DNA from: Rhizobiaceae bacterium
GTDB lineage: Bacteria; Pseudomonadota; Alphaproteobacteria; Rhizobiales; Rhizobiaceae
Length of the DNA stretch: 64,000 bases
NCBI GenBank assembly: GCA_029233925.1
Contig: JARGOX010000003.1
Span: 151,542-215,541 of the forward strand
Reading direction: 5' to 3'
A model generated the notes under the pieces. It was not told the DNA's origin. It saw nothing but the letters and a program-made list of their open reading frames with translations, and did not search any database. Numbering within the stretch: the stretch's first letter is position 1; the number at the start of each line of letters is the position of its first letter. Shown here in pieces: positions 27,251-36,991 of this stretch. Position numbers and translations under genes: made by a program.

Positions 27251-27284
27251 GAAAAGGCTAGCCGACCTGTTCGCTGGCCTTTTC
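27251..27284. terminator. Bidirectional terminator between hemF and the nucleotidyltransferase gene
   Basis: GAAAAGGC (27251-27258) and GCCTTTTC (27277-27284) are perfect 8-bp arms, giving a T run on both strands. The stop codon of the leftward gene lies inside the structure. Confidence 0.7.
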
Positions 27285-28529
27285 AAGCAATTGCGCACGC
27301 GTCAGGGCAAAATTGCTCTCAACCCATGCCTCCTCCAGGCTGTTGAGCGCCTCGCCCATGGCCGGACCCGGCGCAATCCCCAGCGCCTGCAGGTCTTTTC
27401 CCGAGAGCGGAAACGATGGCCTTTTCCATTGGCTTGCCACCTTCAGCATGCGAGAGAATTTTGCCGCGACATGCAAAGCCTTGTCATCACTCTGCGCCGC
27501 CGTGCGGCTGGCTGACAACTGCAACCGTATTTTGTCTATGATTGCCTGCGGATCGCCGCGATAGAGCAGTCGCCTGAGGGCGATGTCGGACAGATCTTCA
27601 GAAATCCGCTCCTGCCCGGCCCATTGAACCAGCCGCTTTCGCTCGCTGTTGGACAATCTGAGCCGTTTGGCCATTGTGTCCATGCGTGCCGGATCATTGG
27701 GCACGATGGCCATCAGGCGCAAAACGGCGTCATCGCCCCATTTGAGATCCGCCTGAGCCTGAACCAGGCCGAATATGGAATCAATGCCCCATTTTTCCGA
27801 TTCCGGCAGAAAGGTCGACAGGATACCGGACTGGCGCATCCAAAGAAGGGCGCGCGACGGGTCCGGTGCGCCAAGCAATTTCTTGAATTCCGACCAGACA
27901 CGTTCAGCCGACAATCGGGCAATGCCCGCTTTCAGCCGGGCCGATGCCCGCAAACCATCCGGATCGGGCCGCCCATCGCCATACCAGGCAAAAAACCGGA
28001 AAAACCGCAGGATGCGCAGGTAGTCCTCTTCGATGCGACTGGCGGCGTCACCGATAAACCGCACGGTCCTGCTGTTGATGTCAGTAAAGCCGTCCACCAG
28101 GTCAATGACATTGCCCTCGGCATCCGCATAAAGCCCGTTCATCGTCAGGTCGCGGCGCGCCGCATCCATTGCCCAGTCGGCACCGAAGGCCACCTGTGCA
28201 TGGCGTCCATGCGAAACGACATCGATGCGCAACGTGGTGACTTCGTAAGATTTTCCATTCACAACCAGCGTTATGGTGCCATGATCAATGCCCGTCGGAA
28301 CTGATTTGATGCCAGCCCTCTCAGCGCGGTCCATGACCTCCTGTGGTGACAGGGTTGTCGCAATGTCGATATCCCCGACGCTCCTCCCCATCAGCGTGTC
28401 GCGCACGGCGCCGCCTGCGATGCGCGCTTGCCCACCATCGGCATTGAGCAGCGTCAGGATGGATTGCAGGTCAGGCGAACCGAACCAAGCGGCATCGGCG
28501 ATATTGGCAACCGGAGTGCCGGAATTCAT
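27258..28529 (-). CDS. CCA-adding enzyme / polyA polymerase family nucleotidyltransferase
   Basis: A 423-residue class II nucleotidyltransferase. The head domain has RIAGGAVRDTLMGRSVGDID with the catalytic DxD (DID), then GTITLVVNGKSYEVTTLRID and RRDLTMNGLYADAEGNVIDL; the neck has EEDYLRILRFFRFFAWYG. Rhizobial genomes carry this single gene, called either cca or pcnB; the sequence fits a tRNA CCA-adding enzyme but polyA polymerase cannot be excluded. ATG 28529 overlaps the stop of the NUDIX gene by 4 bases, showing translational coupling, and the longer frame upstream is dismissed. DUF1285, NUDIX and this gene form one leftward operon. Confidence 0.92.
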   Translation of the reverse strand: MNSGTPVANIADAAWFGSPDLQSILTLLNADGGQARIAGGAVRDTLMGRSVGDIDIATTLSPQEVMDRAERAGIKSVPTGIDHGTITLVVNGKSYEVTTLRIDVVSHGRHAQVAFGADWAMDAARRDLTMNGLYADAEGNVIDLVDGFTDINSRTVRFIGDAASRIEEDYLRILRFFRFFAWYGDGRPDPDGLRASARLKAGIARLSAERVWSEFKKLLGAPDPSRALLWMRQSGILSTFLPESEKWGIDSIFGLVQAQADLKWGDDAVLRLMAIVPNDPARMDTMAKRLRLSNSERKRLVQWAGQERISEDLSDIALRRLLYRGDPQAIIDKIRLQLSASRTAAQSDDKALHVAAKFSRMLKVASQWKRPSFPLSGKDLQALGIAPGPAMGEALNSLEEAWVESNFALTRAQLLEKASEQVG

Positions 28530-29158
28530 GCATAAAGCCTTTCGTAGAGGGTGCGCAAAATACCTGCGGTCACGCCCCATATATAGCGTTTGCCGTAGGG
28601 CATGGTGTAAAAATGTCTTTCCTTGCCCTGCCATACGCGGCTTTCACGCTTGTGATTGGCGGGATCCATCAAAAAGGCAAAGGGCACTTCGAATGCGTCC
28701 TCCACCTCCTGCGGGTTTATTGTCATCGTATAATCCCTACTGACGATGGCCAGAACCGGGGTAATGCGAAAACCTGTCGTTGTCAGATATTGCGGCAAGC
28801 GACCAATCGGTTCGACAAAGGTCGGATCAAGTCCGATTTCCTCTTGCGCCTCGCGCATGGCGGCCGCTTCTATTGAATGATCGCCGGGATCAACGGCGCC
28901 GCCGGGAAAGGCGACCTGACCGGAATGGGTACGCATATTGGCGGTGCGCTGGGTCAGGATCATCTGGCTGCGATCACCATAATCGACCACGGGCACCAGC
29001 ACAGCCGCATCACGCAGTTTCTCTGTCGACAGGCGGGCAATGATGTCCGGGTTCAGCACGTGATCGCCATGCACCCGGCCATCATCTGTGCCTTTCTCCA
29101 GCGCCGCCCTTTCCCGGAAGATACCGGCGCTGTACTGGTCATCCATGGCTGATCTCAT
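28526..29158 (-). CDS. NUDIX hydrolase, coenzyme A pyrophosphatase type
   Basis: A 210-residue NUDIX protein. The box is GGAVDPGDHSIEAAAMREAQ followed by EEIGLD, complete with RE and EExG. Before it MRTHSGQVAFPGG is the extra motif of the NudL/YeaB CoA diphosphatase group (from memory: LRxHxGQVxFPGG). It would split CoA and its acyl forms to phosphopantetheine and 3',5'-ADP. The start is ATG 29158 because it overlaps the DUF1285 stop by 4 bases; ATG 29146 is possible. The last 4 bases overlap the nucleotidyltransferase start. Confidence 0.92.
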   Translation of the reverse strand: MRSAMDDQYSAGIFRERAALEKGTDDGRVHGDHVLNPDIIARLSTEKLRDAAVLVPVVDYGDRSQMILTQRTANMRTHSGQVAFPGGAVDPGDHSIEAAAMREAQEEIGLDPTFVEPIGRLPQYLTTTGFRITPVLAIVSRDYTMTINPQEVEDAFEVPFAFLMDPANHKRESRVWQGKERHFYTMPYGKRYIWGVTAGILRTLYERLYA

Positions 29159-29808
29159 TTGGACTGGGCCTCAAGCTGGTCCATGGGCATGACGGGAAAG
29201 GTTTTTCCAGCCGAATGGAGACTGAACATCTCCACATCATCGACTGTTTCGGCCTTCCCCAGTTCGACCAGATCATACATCAGCGCCCGGCTCACCAGGG
29301 CTTCCAGACGTCCACGCACATGCAGATAGGGTTTCAACTCGTTGTTTTCACCGGCGATCTCAAACCGCAAGGCATGGTCCGGACCCGCCTCCACGATATC
29401 GCCGACATTGGTGCGAAAAGTCAGAACCTGCGTACCGTCGCGATCCGTCACGCTCATTTCAACGGCAATGAACGGCGCATCCTCAACCCGGATACCGACC
29501 TTCTCGACCGGCGTGACCAGATAGGTCTTACCGTCGGCATCCTTGCGCAGGACGGTGGAAAACAACCGCTCCAGCGGCGCACGACCAATGGGAGTCCCCA
29601 TATAGAACCAGGTACCATCGGCACGGATTTCCATATCCAGATCGCCGCAGAAATCGGGGTTCCATTTGTCCACCGGCGGCAATCCCTTGCCCGGCGAGGC
29701 CGAACGCGAAATGAGTGCCTCAAGACTTGTCGTATCCTTTGCGGCAGTGATTTCGCTCTTTGCCCCAGTGGTTTCGCTCTTTGCCCCAGTGATTTCACTT
29801 TTAGCCAT
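29155..29808 (-). CDS. DUF1285 protein with N-terminal heptapeptide repeats
   Basis: A 217-residue cytosolic protein. Residues about 40-210 match the DUF1285 family (LPPVDKWNPDFCGDLDMEIR, ADGTWFYMGTPIGRAPLERL, YLVTPVEKVGIRVEDAPFIA); its function is unknown. The first 21 residues are three tandem heptads, MAKSEIT-GAKSETT-GAKSEIT, encoded by a 21-base direct repeat, followed by AAKDTTS. It opens the operon with the NUDIX and nucleotidyltransferase genes, a conserved order in Hyphomicrobiales, and is divergent from the MoxR gene across 180 bases. Confidence 0.88.
   Translation of the reverse strand: MAKSEITGAKSETTGAKSEITAAKDTTSLEALISRSASPGKGLPPVDKWNPDFCGDLDMEIRADGTWFYMGTPIGRAPLERLFSTVLRKDADGKTYLVTPVEKVGIRVEDAPFIAVEMSVTDRDGTQVLTFRTNVGDIVEAGPDHALRFEIAGENNELKPYLHVRGRLEALVSRALMYDLVELGKAETVDDVEMFSLHSAGKTFPVMPMDQLEAQSK
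29746..29808 (-). repeat. Three in-frame 21-base tandem repeats
   Basis: The 5' end of the DUF1285 gene is three 21-base units coding (M/G)AKSE(I/T)T. Units two and three differ at few bases; the first differs more. As the unit is a multiple of three, gain or loss of a unit would keep the frame. Confidence 0.85.
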
Positions 29809-29988
29809 TGTCTGGTCCAGCTTTCTGTCTATTCACAACAATATCACTTAGGATAGCGCCCGGTTTATGCAATTCATAAGGATAACCGCAACTATTTTCC
29901 ATTGACGGTTTCAGGCAGGACACCAAATAGTCAATAGTGCGGTATATTGCACGATGCATGCTGGCGTTGAAAAGGCGGAGAAAGCACT

Positions 29989-31005
29989 ATGGGTCTCGTT
30001 GAAAACACCGATCCTTCCATGGATGAAACAGCAGTCCTTGCGGCCGCCGAGGCAGCGCTGAGTGATATTGCCGCCATTCGGCAGGAAATCGGCACGGTCA
30101 TTTTCGGCCAGCAAAAGGTGGTGGAACAGACCATTCTCGCCGTTCTGTCGGGTGGACATGCGCTGCTTGTGGGTGTTCCGGGGCTTGCCAAGACCAAACT
30201 GGTCGCAACGCTTGGCATCGTACTGGGCCTCAATGAAAACCGCATTCAGTTCACACCCGACCTGATGCCTTCAGATATTCTGGGTTCCGAAGTCATGGAT
30301 CAGGACGATGCGGGCAAACGCAGCTTCCGCTTCGTGCCCGGCCCGATCTTCACCCAATTGCTGATGGCCGATGAAATCAACCGCGCCTCGCCACGCACCC
30401 AGTCGGCCCTTCTGCAGGCCATGCAGGAATATCACGTCACCATAGCCGGTGCCCGTCACGACCTGCCGGCGCCCTTTCATGTGCTGGCCACCCAGAATCC
30501 CCTTGAACAGGAAGGAACCTATCCCCTGCCCGAAGCGCAGCTGGATCGCTTCCTGATGCAGGTGGATGTGGGTTACCCGGAACTGGCAGCCGAACGGCAG
30601 GTTCTGCTGGAAACAACGGGTGTGGAAGAAGGACGGGCCAAAGCCGTGCTGACATCCGGCCGTTTGCTGGAAATTCAGGCGCTGGTGCGCCGCATGCCGG
30701 TCAGCGAGAAGGTGATCGACGCCATTTTATCCTTGGTGCGCTCGGCCCGCCCCGGCAACGGCAACGCTGACACCGACCGCCATGTGGCCTGGGGTCCGGG
30801 GCCGCGTGCTGGTCAGGCGATGATGTTATGCGCCCGGGCCAGAGCCCTGTATGACGGCCGGCTGGCGCCCTCCGTCGACGATATTCACGCCCTGGCCGAA
30901 CCGGTCCTGCAACACCGCATGGCCCTGACGTTTGCCGCTCGGGCAGAAGGCATGCATATCCGCGACGTGATTGGCGGACTTGTCAAAAACGCGCAGGGAG
31001 AATAG
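29989..31005 (+). CDS. MoxR-family AAA+ ATPase
   Basis: A 338-residue AAA+ chaperone-like ATPase. Walker A is GVPGLAKTKLV (about residue 63), Walker B LLMADEINRASPRTQSALLQ, sensor 1 VLATQNPLEQEGTYPLPEAQ followed by LDRF. MoxR proteins act with VWA-domain or DUF58 partners in maturation of protein complexes. GGAG lies upstream of the ATG. It starts a four-gene rightward operon (MoxR, DUF58, DUF4159, large membrane protein) with spacings of 6, -4 and 8 bases. Confidence 0.95.
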   Translation: MGLVENTDPSMDETAVLAAAEAALSDIAAIRQEIGTVIFGQQKVVEQTILAVLSGGHALLVGVPGLAKTKLVATLGIVLGLNENRIQFTPDLMPSDILGSEVMDQDDAGKRSFRFVPGPIFTQLLMADEINRASPRTQSALLQAMQEYHVTIAGARHDLPAPFHVLATQNPLEQEGTYPLPEAQLDRFLMQVDVGYPELAAERQVLLETTGVEEGRAKAVLTSGRLLEIQALVRRMPVSEKVIDAILSLVRSARPGNGNADTDRHVAWGPGPRAGQAMMLCARARALYDGRLAPSVDDIHALAEPVLQHRMALTFAARAEGMHIRDVIGGLVKNAQGE

Positions 31006-31011
31006 CAGCCC

Positions 31012-31944
31012 GTGGCCGCTCTTGGACAAGCGACCGAAGCGGTTGCAACAGGTTCTGCCCTGGCGCGGGGTCGCCAGCGCGCGGCCTATATTCCGGATAT
31101 TCTGGTCGAGGCGCAGCGGGTTGCAAACACGGTGATCGCCGGCTGGCACGGCAGGCGAAAACGCGGCATTGGCGAAAACTTCTGGCAATTCCGGCCCTAT
31201 GTGGAGGGCGAGAGCCTTTCAGCCATCGACTGGCGGCGCTCGGCGCGCGACGACGCCACCTATGTGCGCGATCGCGAATGGGAGGCTGCCCACACGATCT
31301 GGCTGTGGGCCGATTCATCCCCCTCCATGCTGTTCCAGTCCCATCTGGCGCCGGTATCAAAACAGAGCCGCGCCATGGTCATTCTTCTTGCCCTGGCCGA
31401 AATATTGTCGCGCTCGGGCGAGCGCATCGCATCGCCCGGTGTGATGGATCCGGTCGCCGCCCGCAATGCCTCACAACGGCTGGCGACCGCGATCGATCTG
31501 CAGAAGGGCGAAATGACATTTCCCGATGTGTCGCTGATCGGCCGCCACAGCGATCTGGTGCTCATTTCTGATTTTCTTGATCCGGCCGAAGAGGTGATCG
31601 CAAAACTGGCACCCATCGCCAAACGCGGCATTCGCGGCCATGTGCTGGAAATCTGTGACCCGATTGAAGAGGTCTTCCCCTACCGCGGACGCACGCAGTT
31701 CATCGATCCGGAAAATGGCAATACGCTGATCGCCGGGCGGGCACAATCCATTCACGAGGACTACCGCCGCGCCTATCTGGCCCGCCGCGAAGGCATTGCC
31801 CAGAGCCTGCGTCACCTTGGCTGGAATTTTATCACCCATCACACCGATCAACCGGCCTCCACCGCCCTTGTCGCCCTGCATACCCATCTGTCGGGTGTTC
31901 CCAATGACGGCTTCAGGACGGGAACCGGGGCGACATCACCATGA
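31012..31944 (+). CDS. DUF58 (VWA-like) protein
   Basis: A 310-residue DUF58 protein, usual partner of MoxR. The family centre is visible: RRKRGIGENFWQFRPYVEGE and SLSAIDWRRSARDDATYVRD, with LWADSSPSMLFQS as a VWA-like metal site (DxSxS). The start codon is GTG at 31012, 6 bases after the MoxR stop. The next gene overlaps it by 4 bases. Confidence 0.93.
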   Translation: MAALGQATEAVATGSALARGRQRAAYIPDILVEAQRVANTVIAGWHGRRKRGIGENFWQFRPYVEGESLSAIDWRRSARDDATYVRDREWEAAHTIWLWADSSPSMLFQSHLAPVSKQSRAMVILLALAEILSRSGERIASPGVMDPVAARNASQRLATAIDLQKGEMTFPDVSLIGRHSDLVLISDFLDPAEEVIAKLAPIAKRGIRGHVLEICDPIEEVFPYRGRTQFIDPENGNTLIAGRAQSIHEDYRRAYLARREGIAQSLRHLGWNFITHHTDQPASTALVALHTHLSGVPNDGFRTGTGATSP

Positions 31945-34757
31945 GTGTTTTTTCCATCCTGTTCGGGGCGCCTGCCCTGCTTTTCGGACTGATCGCCCTG
32001 CCGATCATATGGTGGCTTTTGCGGCTCACCCCGCCGCGCCCGAAATCCGAGATCTTTCCGCCCCTGCGCATATTGGCCCGGGTGTTGAAAAAACAGGAAA
32101 CACCTTCAAAAAGCCCCTGGTGGCTGACGGCCTTGCGGCTGTTGATCGCCGCCCTCATTGTCATTGCGCTTGCGCAACCAGTGCTCAACCCGCGCAGCAC
32201 CCAGGCCAATGCAGCGGGACCTTTGGTCCTCGTCATGGACAATGGCTGGTCGACGGCCGAAGACTGGCAAAAGCGCGTAACTGTCGCCAATGGGCTGATT
32301 GATGATGCGGAAGCGGAAAATATTCCGGTATCGATCATTTTCACGGCAGAAAACGCCCACAACGCAACGCCCGATACGCCGGGCAAGGCGCGCGATCGCC
32401 TGCAGGCGGCAGCGCCGCGTCCGCTCAAGGGCACCCCGAAAAAAGCGCTGGCATCGATCCGCACGGCGCTCGCCGGGCAGAAAGTGGGCACGCTTGCCAT
32501 TCTGTCTTCCGGTCTTGCCGAGAGCGACAGCGATGCGGACTGGCAGGGCCTTGTGGCCATAAACCCGGCTGACATTTACCTCTTTGAAAACACGGCCACC
32601 AACACCATTGCACTCAATGCTGCTGAGAACGAGGCAAACGGCTTTGCCATCCGCGCAACGCGGCTGCACGATCGCGGCAATGAAACCCGCACCATCGCCG
32701 CCAATGACAGCCAGGGCCGCCCCATTGCCGAGGGGGAACTGATCTTTGAAACAGGTTCATTGAGCGGCAAGGCGCTGCTGACTGCCCCCTTCGAATTGCG
32801 CAATGATTTTGCCAGCATCACCGTTGATGGCCTGGCCAATGCCGGCACGCGATACCTGCTGGATGAAAGTTCGCGGCGGCGGCGTGTCGGGCTTTTGTCT
32901 GCCGAACCGCTGGATCTTTCGCAACCTTTGCTGTCGCCACTCTATTACCTCACCCGTGCGCTGGAGCCCTTTGCCAATCTGATTGTCCCGCAGTCGGAAA
33001 ACCTTGCCGACAGTATCCGGGAATTGATGGAGCAAAGACCCTCGGTGCTGGTCATGGCCGATATCGGCACGGTGCCCGAAGAGGTCAGCGATGAATTGCT
33101 TGAATGGATCAACCGCGGTGGCCTGCTGCTGCGGTTTTCCGGCCCCAGGCTTGCCGGTGGCAGCCGGGATGATCCGTTCATACCGGTTGAATTGCGCCGC
33201 GGTGAGCGCTCGCTTGGCGGCGCCCTGTCCTGGAGCGAGCCGCAGCCGCTGGCAGCCTTTTCCGAAGACGGCGCCTTTGCCGGCATGAAGCGGCCGGACG
33301 ACGTGACGGTCAACCGGCAGGTTCTGGCCGAACCGTCCCCCGATCTGGCGTCCAGAACGTGGGCCAGCCTTGCCGACGGAACGCCGCTGGTGACCAGCCG
33401 CGCCTTTGGCGAGGGCCGCATCATACTCTTTCATGTAACGGCTGAGGCAACCTGGTCAGACCTGCCGATATCGGGACAATTTGTCGAAATGCTGCGCCGC
33501 GCCGTGCTTTTGTCGCGCACAAGCGGTGGACAACAGGCCACCGGCGAAGAAACCATCCTGCCGCCCTACCGTCTGCTGGCCGCCAATGGCGCCATCACCC
33601 TGCCGGCGGGCGCTGCGCAACCGCTGAAGATACAGGCATCCACCGTCCCGCAGGCCAGCTTCGATAATCCCCCCGGTCTCTATGGCACGGAGAGCGGGTT
33701 TCTGGCGCTCAATCTGATGGCAGCGAACGACACTTTGTCTGCTTTCGAACTTCCCGCCTATGAAGGCCCGATCTACCGCTCGGATTATGCCGGTGACAAC
33801 AGTCTCGACCTGGCGCCCTATCTGCTGGCCGCTGCCCTTGCCCTTTTGATCCTCGACACCCTCATTGTGCTCTTCATGGCCGGCGCTTTCTCCCTGCCCG
33901 GGCGCAAAAGACACGGGCTTGCTGCCGGCGCCGCGGTGCTGCTGCTGTGTCTGGCCGTCAGCCTGCAAACCTTCCAGCCGGCACTGGCGTCGGATGCAAA
34001 GCCCGGTGATGCGGATATCCTTGCCGCCCTTGACCGCACCCATCTGGCCTATGTGCTGACCGGCGACGAGCGCGTGGACCGCACCAGCAGCCTTGGCATG
34101 AGCGGGCTGACCCGTTTCCTGACCTATCGCACCTCGCTGGAGCCCGGTGACCCCATCGCGGTCAATCTGGAGTCTGACAATCTGTCGCTCTATTCAATGC
34201 TCTACTGGCCGATATCGGCAGACGCCGATGCGCCATCCACCGAAGCCATTGCGCGCGTTGATACATTCATGAAAAACGGCGGCACCGTGCTGTTTGATAC
34301 CCGCGATACCCTGGCCGGTCTGAATGCCAATGGTGCAGTTTCCCCGGAAACGGCGCGCCTGCGCGCGATCCTCGCCGAACTGGACATTCCAGCCCTCGAA
34401 CCGGTTCCCTCCGATCATGTACTGACCAAGGCCTTCTACATTCTGAGCAATTTTCCCGGACGCTACAACGGCAGTCCCCTTTGGGTCGAGGCCGCAGCGG
34501 AAACCGACAATCCGGACAATCGGCCAGCCCGCGCCGGTGACGGCGTTTCGTCCATCATCATCACGGGCAATGATCTGGCCGGCGCCTGGGCAATCGATGA
34601 AGACAATATACCCGTCTTTCCAACCGTGCCACCCGATCCGGTGCAGCGCGAACATGCCTTCCGGGCCGGCGTCAACATCATGATGTATATGCTGACTGGC
34701 AACTACAAGGCCGACCAGGTCCACATTCCCGCTCTGCTTGAGCGGCTTGGGCAATAG
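31941..34757 (+). CDS. DUF4159 membrane protein with BatA-like N-terminus
   Basis: A 938-residue inner-membrane protein. The first 85 residues are the aerotolerance BatA-type region with two membrane helices (LLFGLIALPIIWWLLRLTPP and LRLLIAALIVIALAQPVLNP). A VWA-like part follows (VLVMDNGWSTAEDW), then a long periplasmic region, a pair of helices near residues 625-670, and the C-terminal DUF4159 domain (about 690-935) with FMKNGGTVLFDTRDTL. It is the third gene of the MoxR operon. The complex is conserved in many alphaproteobacteria, and its job is unknown; envelope stress or complex maturation is inferred from the Bat analogy. Confidence 0.92.
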   Translation: MSVFSILFGAPALLFGLIALPIIWWLLRLTPPRPKSEIFPPLRILARVLKKQETPSKSPWWLTALRLLIAALIVIALAQPVLNPRSTQANAAGPLVLVMDNGWSTAEDWQKRVTVANGLIDDAEAENIPVSIIFTAENAHNATPDTPGKARDRLQAAAPRPLKGTPKKALASIRTALAGQKVGTLAILSSGLAESDSDADWQGLVAINPADIYLFENTATNTIALNAAENEANGFAIRATRLHDRGNETRTIAANDSQGRPIAEGELIFETGSLSGKALLTAPFELRNDFASITVDGLANAGTRYLLDESSRRRRVGLLSAEPLDLSQPLLSPLYYLTRALEPFANLIVPQSENLADSIRELMEQRPSVLVMADIGTVPEEVSDELLEWINRGGLLLRFSGPRLAGGSRDDPFIPVELRRGERSLGGALSWSEPQPLAAFSEDGAFAGMKRPDDVTVNRQVLAEPSPDLASRTWASLADGTPLVTSRAFGEGRIILFHVTAEATWSDLPISGQFVEMLRRAVLLSRTSGGQQATGEETILPPYRLLAANGAITLPAGAAQPLKIQASTVPQASFDNPPGLYGTESGFLALNLMAANDTLSAFELPAYEGPIYRSDYAGDNSLDLAPYLLAAALALLILDTLIVLFMAGAFSLPGRKRHGLAAGAAVLLLCLAVSLQTFQPALASDAKPGDADILAALDRTHLAYVLTGDERVDRTSSLGMSGLTRFLTYRTSLEPGDPIAVNLESDNLSLYSMLYWPISADADAPSTEAIARVDTFMKNGGTVLFDTRDTLAGLNANGAVSPETARLRAILAELDIPALEPVPSDHVLTKAFYILSNFPGRYNGSPLWVEAAAETDNPDNRPARAGDGVSSIIITGNDLAGAWAIDEDNIPVFPTVPPDPVQREHAFRAGVNIMMYMLTGNYKADQVHIPALLERLGQ

Positions 34758-34765
34758 GGGGCGGC

Positions 34766-36832
34766 ATGTCGATAGAATTCTCACCCCTCATACCGCTGCT
34801 CTATATCGCACTACTGGCTGCCGCCAGCGCGCTGCTGGCAGCTCTTGGCCTGTGGCAACGCGTGCGCGGTGCGATTCTGCGCACGCTGGCGCTCGGCGCC
34901 CTGTGCCTGGCACTGCTCAATCCCGTAGTGCTGCAGATGGAGCGACAGCCTCTGGACAGTGTTGTGGCCGTCGTCGTCGACCGCAGCCAGAGCCAGTCGG
35001 AACCCGGTCGCACAGCGATGAGTGATGCTGCGCTGGCCCGCCTGAAGGTACAGCTTGACCGCCTGCCTCGGCTCGACGTCCGGGTGATCGAGGTTGGCAA
35101 TGACGCCTATAGCCAAAACCCGTCGACCCAATTGTTCACCGCCCTGTCGGCCGCTTTGGAAGACGTGCCGACGTCACGCATCGCCGGTTCAATCATGATC
35201 ACCGATGGCCAGATCCATGACATCCCGCAAAACGCAGCGGCGCTCGGCTTCAATGCCCCGGTCCACGGGCTGATCACCGGTTCGCCGGAGGAAATCGACC
35301 GGCGGGTATCGCTGGTCAATGCGCCACGCTTCGGCATTGTCGGCGAGCAACAGGAAATCAGCTACCGGGTGGATGATGACGGCAGGGATGGGTCACCGGT
35401 GACGGAAGTGACCGTCCGCCTCAACGGGGCATTCTACAGCCGCGAACTGGCGCCGGTCGGCACGATTGTGCAGCTCTATATCGACGTCGAAAATGCCGGT
35501 GACAATATTGTTGAACTGCAGGTCGAGCCGGTGGAGGGGGAAGTCTCCCTGACCAACAACCGCGCTGTCATCGTGCTGGACGGCATTCGCGAGAACCTGC
35601 GGGTTCTGCTGGTTTCCGGTGAGCCCCATAGCGGTGAGCGCGCCTGGCGCAACCTGCTGAAATCCGACACATCGGTGGATCTGGTGCATTTCACCATATT
35701 GCGCCCTCCGGAAAAGCAGGACGGCACGCCGATTGACGAATTGTCCCTCATTGCCTTTCCGACACGCGAATTGTTTGTCGAAAAGATCAGCCAGTTTGAT
35801 CTGATCGTCTTTGACCGCTACCAGCGGCGCGGTGTTCTGCCCGTTCTATATTATGATTATATCGCCCAATATGTCGAAGATGGCGGCGCCCTGCTGATTG
35901 CCGCCGGTCCGGAACATGCGGGCCGCGATTCCATTGCCAATACGCCACTGGCACCGGTCCTGCCGGCCATTCCAACCGGGGACATCACCGAAACGGGTTT
36001 TTATCCGCGCCTCAGTGACACCGGGCGCAAACATCCCGTTACCCGGGACCTGCCTGGTTCCGCCCTGGAGCCGCCGCAATGGGGACGATGGTTTCGTGCG
36101 GTGGATGTCAACGCGCCGGAGGAAAGCACGGTGCTTGATGGTCCCGATGGCAAGCCATTGCTGATCCTCAACCGCGTTGGCGAGGGGCGCGTCGCCATGC
36201 TGATGTCCGACCACGGTTGGCTGTGGGCACGCGGATTTGAGGGCGGCGGCCCGCATGTGGCGCTCTATCGGCGCATTGCCCATTGGCTGATGAAGGAACC
36301 GGCCCTGGAGGAAGAAACCCTGCGCGCCGATTCCACCGGAAACCTGCTGACCATCTCGCGGCAGACCATGTCCGACGAAGCGCCCCAGGCCATAGTCACG
36401 ACGCCCTCCGGCAAACGCATCACCCTGCCTCTGACACAGACAGCCGACGGCCTGTTCGAAGCAGAACTCGCCGTCGAGGAAAACGGCCTGTTCGACGTGG
36501 AGAACGGCGACAGGCGCACGCTTGTCCATGTCGGTGCGCTCAATGCACCGGAATTTGCCGCAACCGTTTCAAGCACCAAATTGCTCGCGCCCCTCGCTGC
36601 CGAGACAGGCGGCCTGGTCAAACGCCTTTCGTCAGGCGACGGCGATGTCTCCATCCCCACCATCGTGCCGATCAAGGGCGTGCCCCGCGCATCCGCCGAC
36701 CGCCTGTTTTTGAAAATGACCTCCGAGACCGAACTGACAGGCGTCAACCGCCTGCCCCTGTTCGCCGGTTTCTTCGGGCTGGCCCTGCTGTTCCTGATGC
36801 TGGGCAGCACCTGGTATCGCGAAGGGCGTTAG
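34766..36832 (+). CDS. Large membrane protein, glutamine-amidotransferase-like, of the MoxR cluster
   Basis: A 688-residue protein with two N-terminal helices (about residues 7-55) and one C-terminal helix (LPLFAGFFGLALLFLMLGST). The region VVAVVVDRSQSQSEPGRTAM begins a VWA-like domain, and about residues 270-500 look like a class I amidotransferase-like fold (VLLVSGEPHSGERAWRNLLK, DGGALLIAAGPEHAGRDS, GEGRVAMLMSDHGWLWARG) without a catalytic cysteine. It is the usual fourth partner behind DUF4159. GGGGGC lies before the ATG. No terminator is evident after it. Confidence 0.88.
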   Translation: MSIEFSPLIPLLYIALLAAASALLAALGLWQRVRGAILRTLALGALCLALLNPVVLQMERQPLDSVVAVVVDRSQSQSEPGRTAMSDAALARLKVQLDRLPRLDVRVIEVGNDAYSQNPSTQLFTALSAALEDVPTSRIAGSIMITDGQIHDIPQNAAALGFNAPVHGLITGSPEEIDRRVSLVNAPRFGIVGEQQEISYRVDDDGRDGSPVTEVTVRLNGAFYSRELAPVGTIVQLYIDVENAGDNIVELQVEPVEGEVSLTNNRAVIVLDGIRENLRVLLVSGEPHSGERAWRNLLKSDTSVDLVHFTILRPPEKQDGTPIDELSLIAFPTRELFVEKISQFDLIVFDRYQRRGVLPVLYYDYIAQYVEDGGALLIAAGPEHAGRDSIANTPLAPVLPAIPTGDITETGFYPRLSDTGRKHPVTRDLPGSALEPPQWGRWFRAVDVNAPEESTVLDGPDGKPLLILNRVGEGRVAMLMSDHGWLWARGFEGGGPHVALYRRIAHWLMKEPALEEETLRADSTGNLLTISRQTMSDEAPQAIVTTPSGKRITLPLTQTADGLFEAELAVEENGLFDVENGDRRTLVHVGALNAPEFAATVSSTKLLAPLAAETGGLVKRLSSGDGDVSIPTIVPIKGVPRASADRLFLKMTSETELTGVNRLPLFAGFFGLALLFLMLGSTWYREGR

Positions 36833-36991
36833 GACATGTGAACATTTGGGATTGCAAAGTGTCCACACAACGGCGTGTTGGGTTTGTGTCCGGCAGAGAT
36901 GCGTCGCTCGAGGAGTGCCGCCTTCATAAATGAGCGCTGCAGCAAGCAATCGACCTGACCGTTCCATGTTTTCAATTCTGTCGAACAGCAA

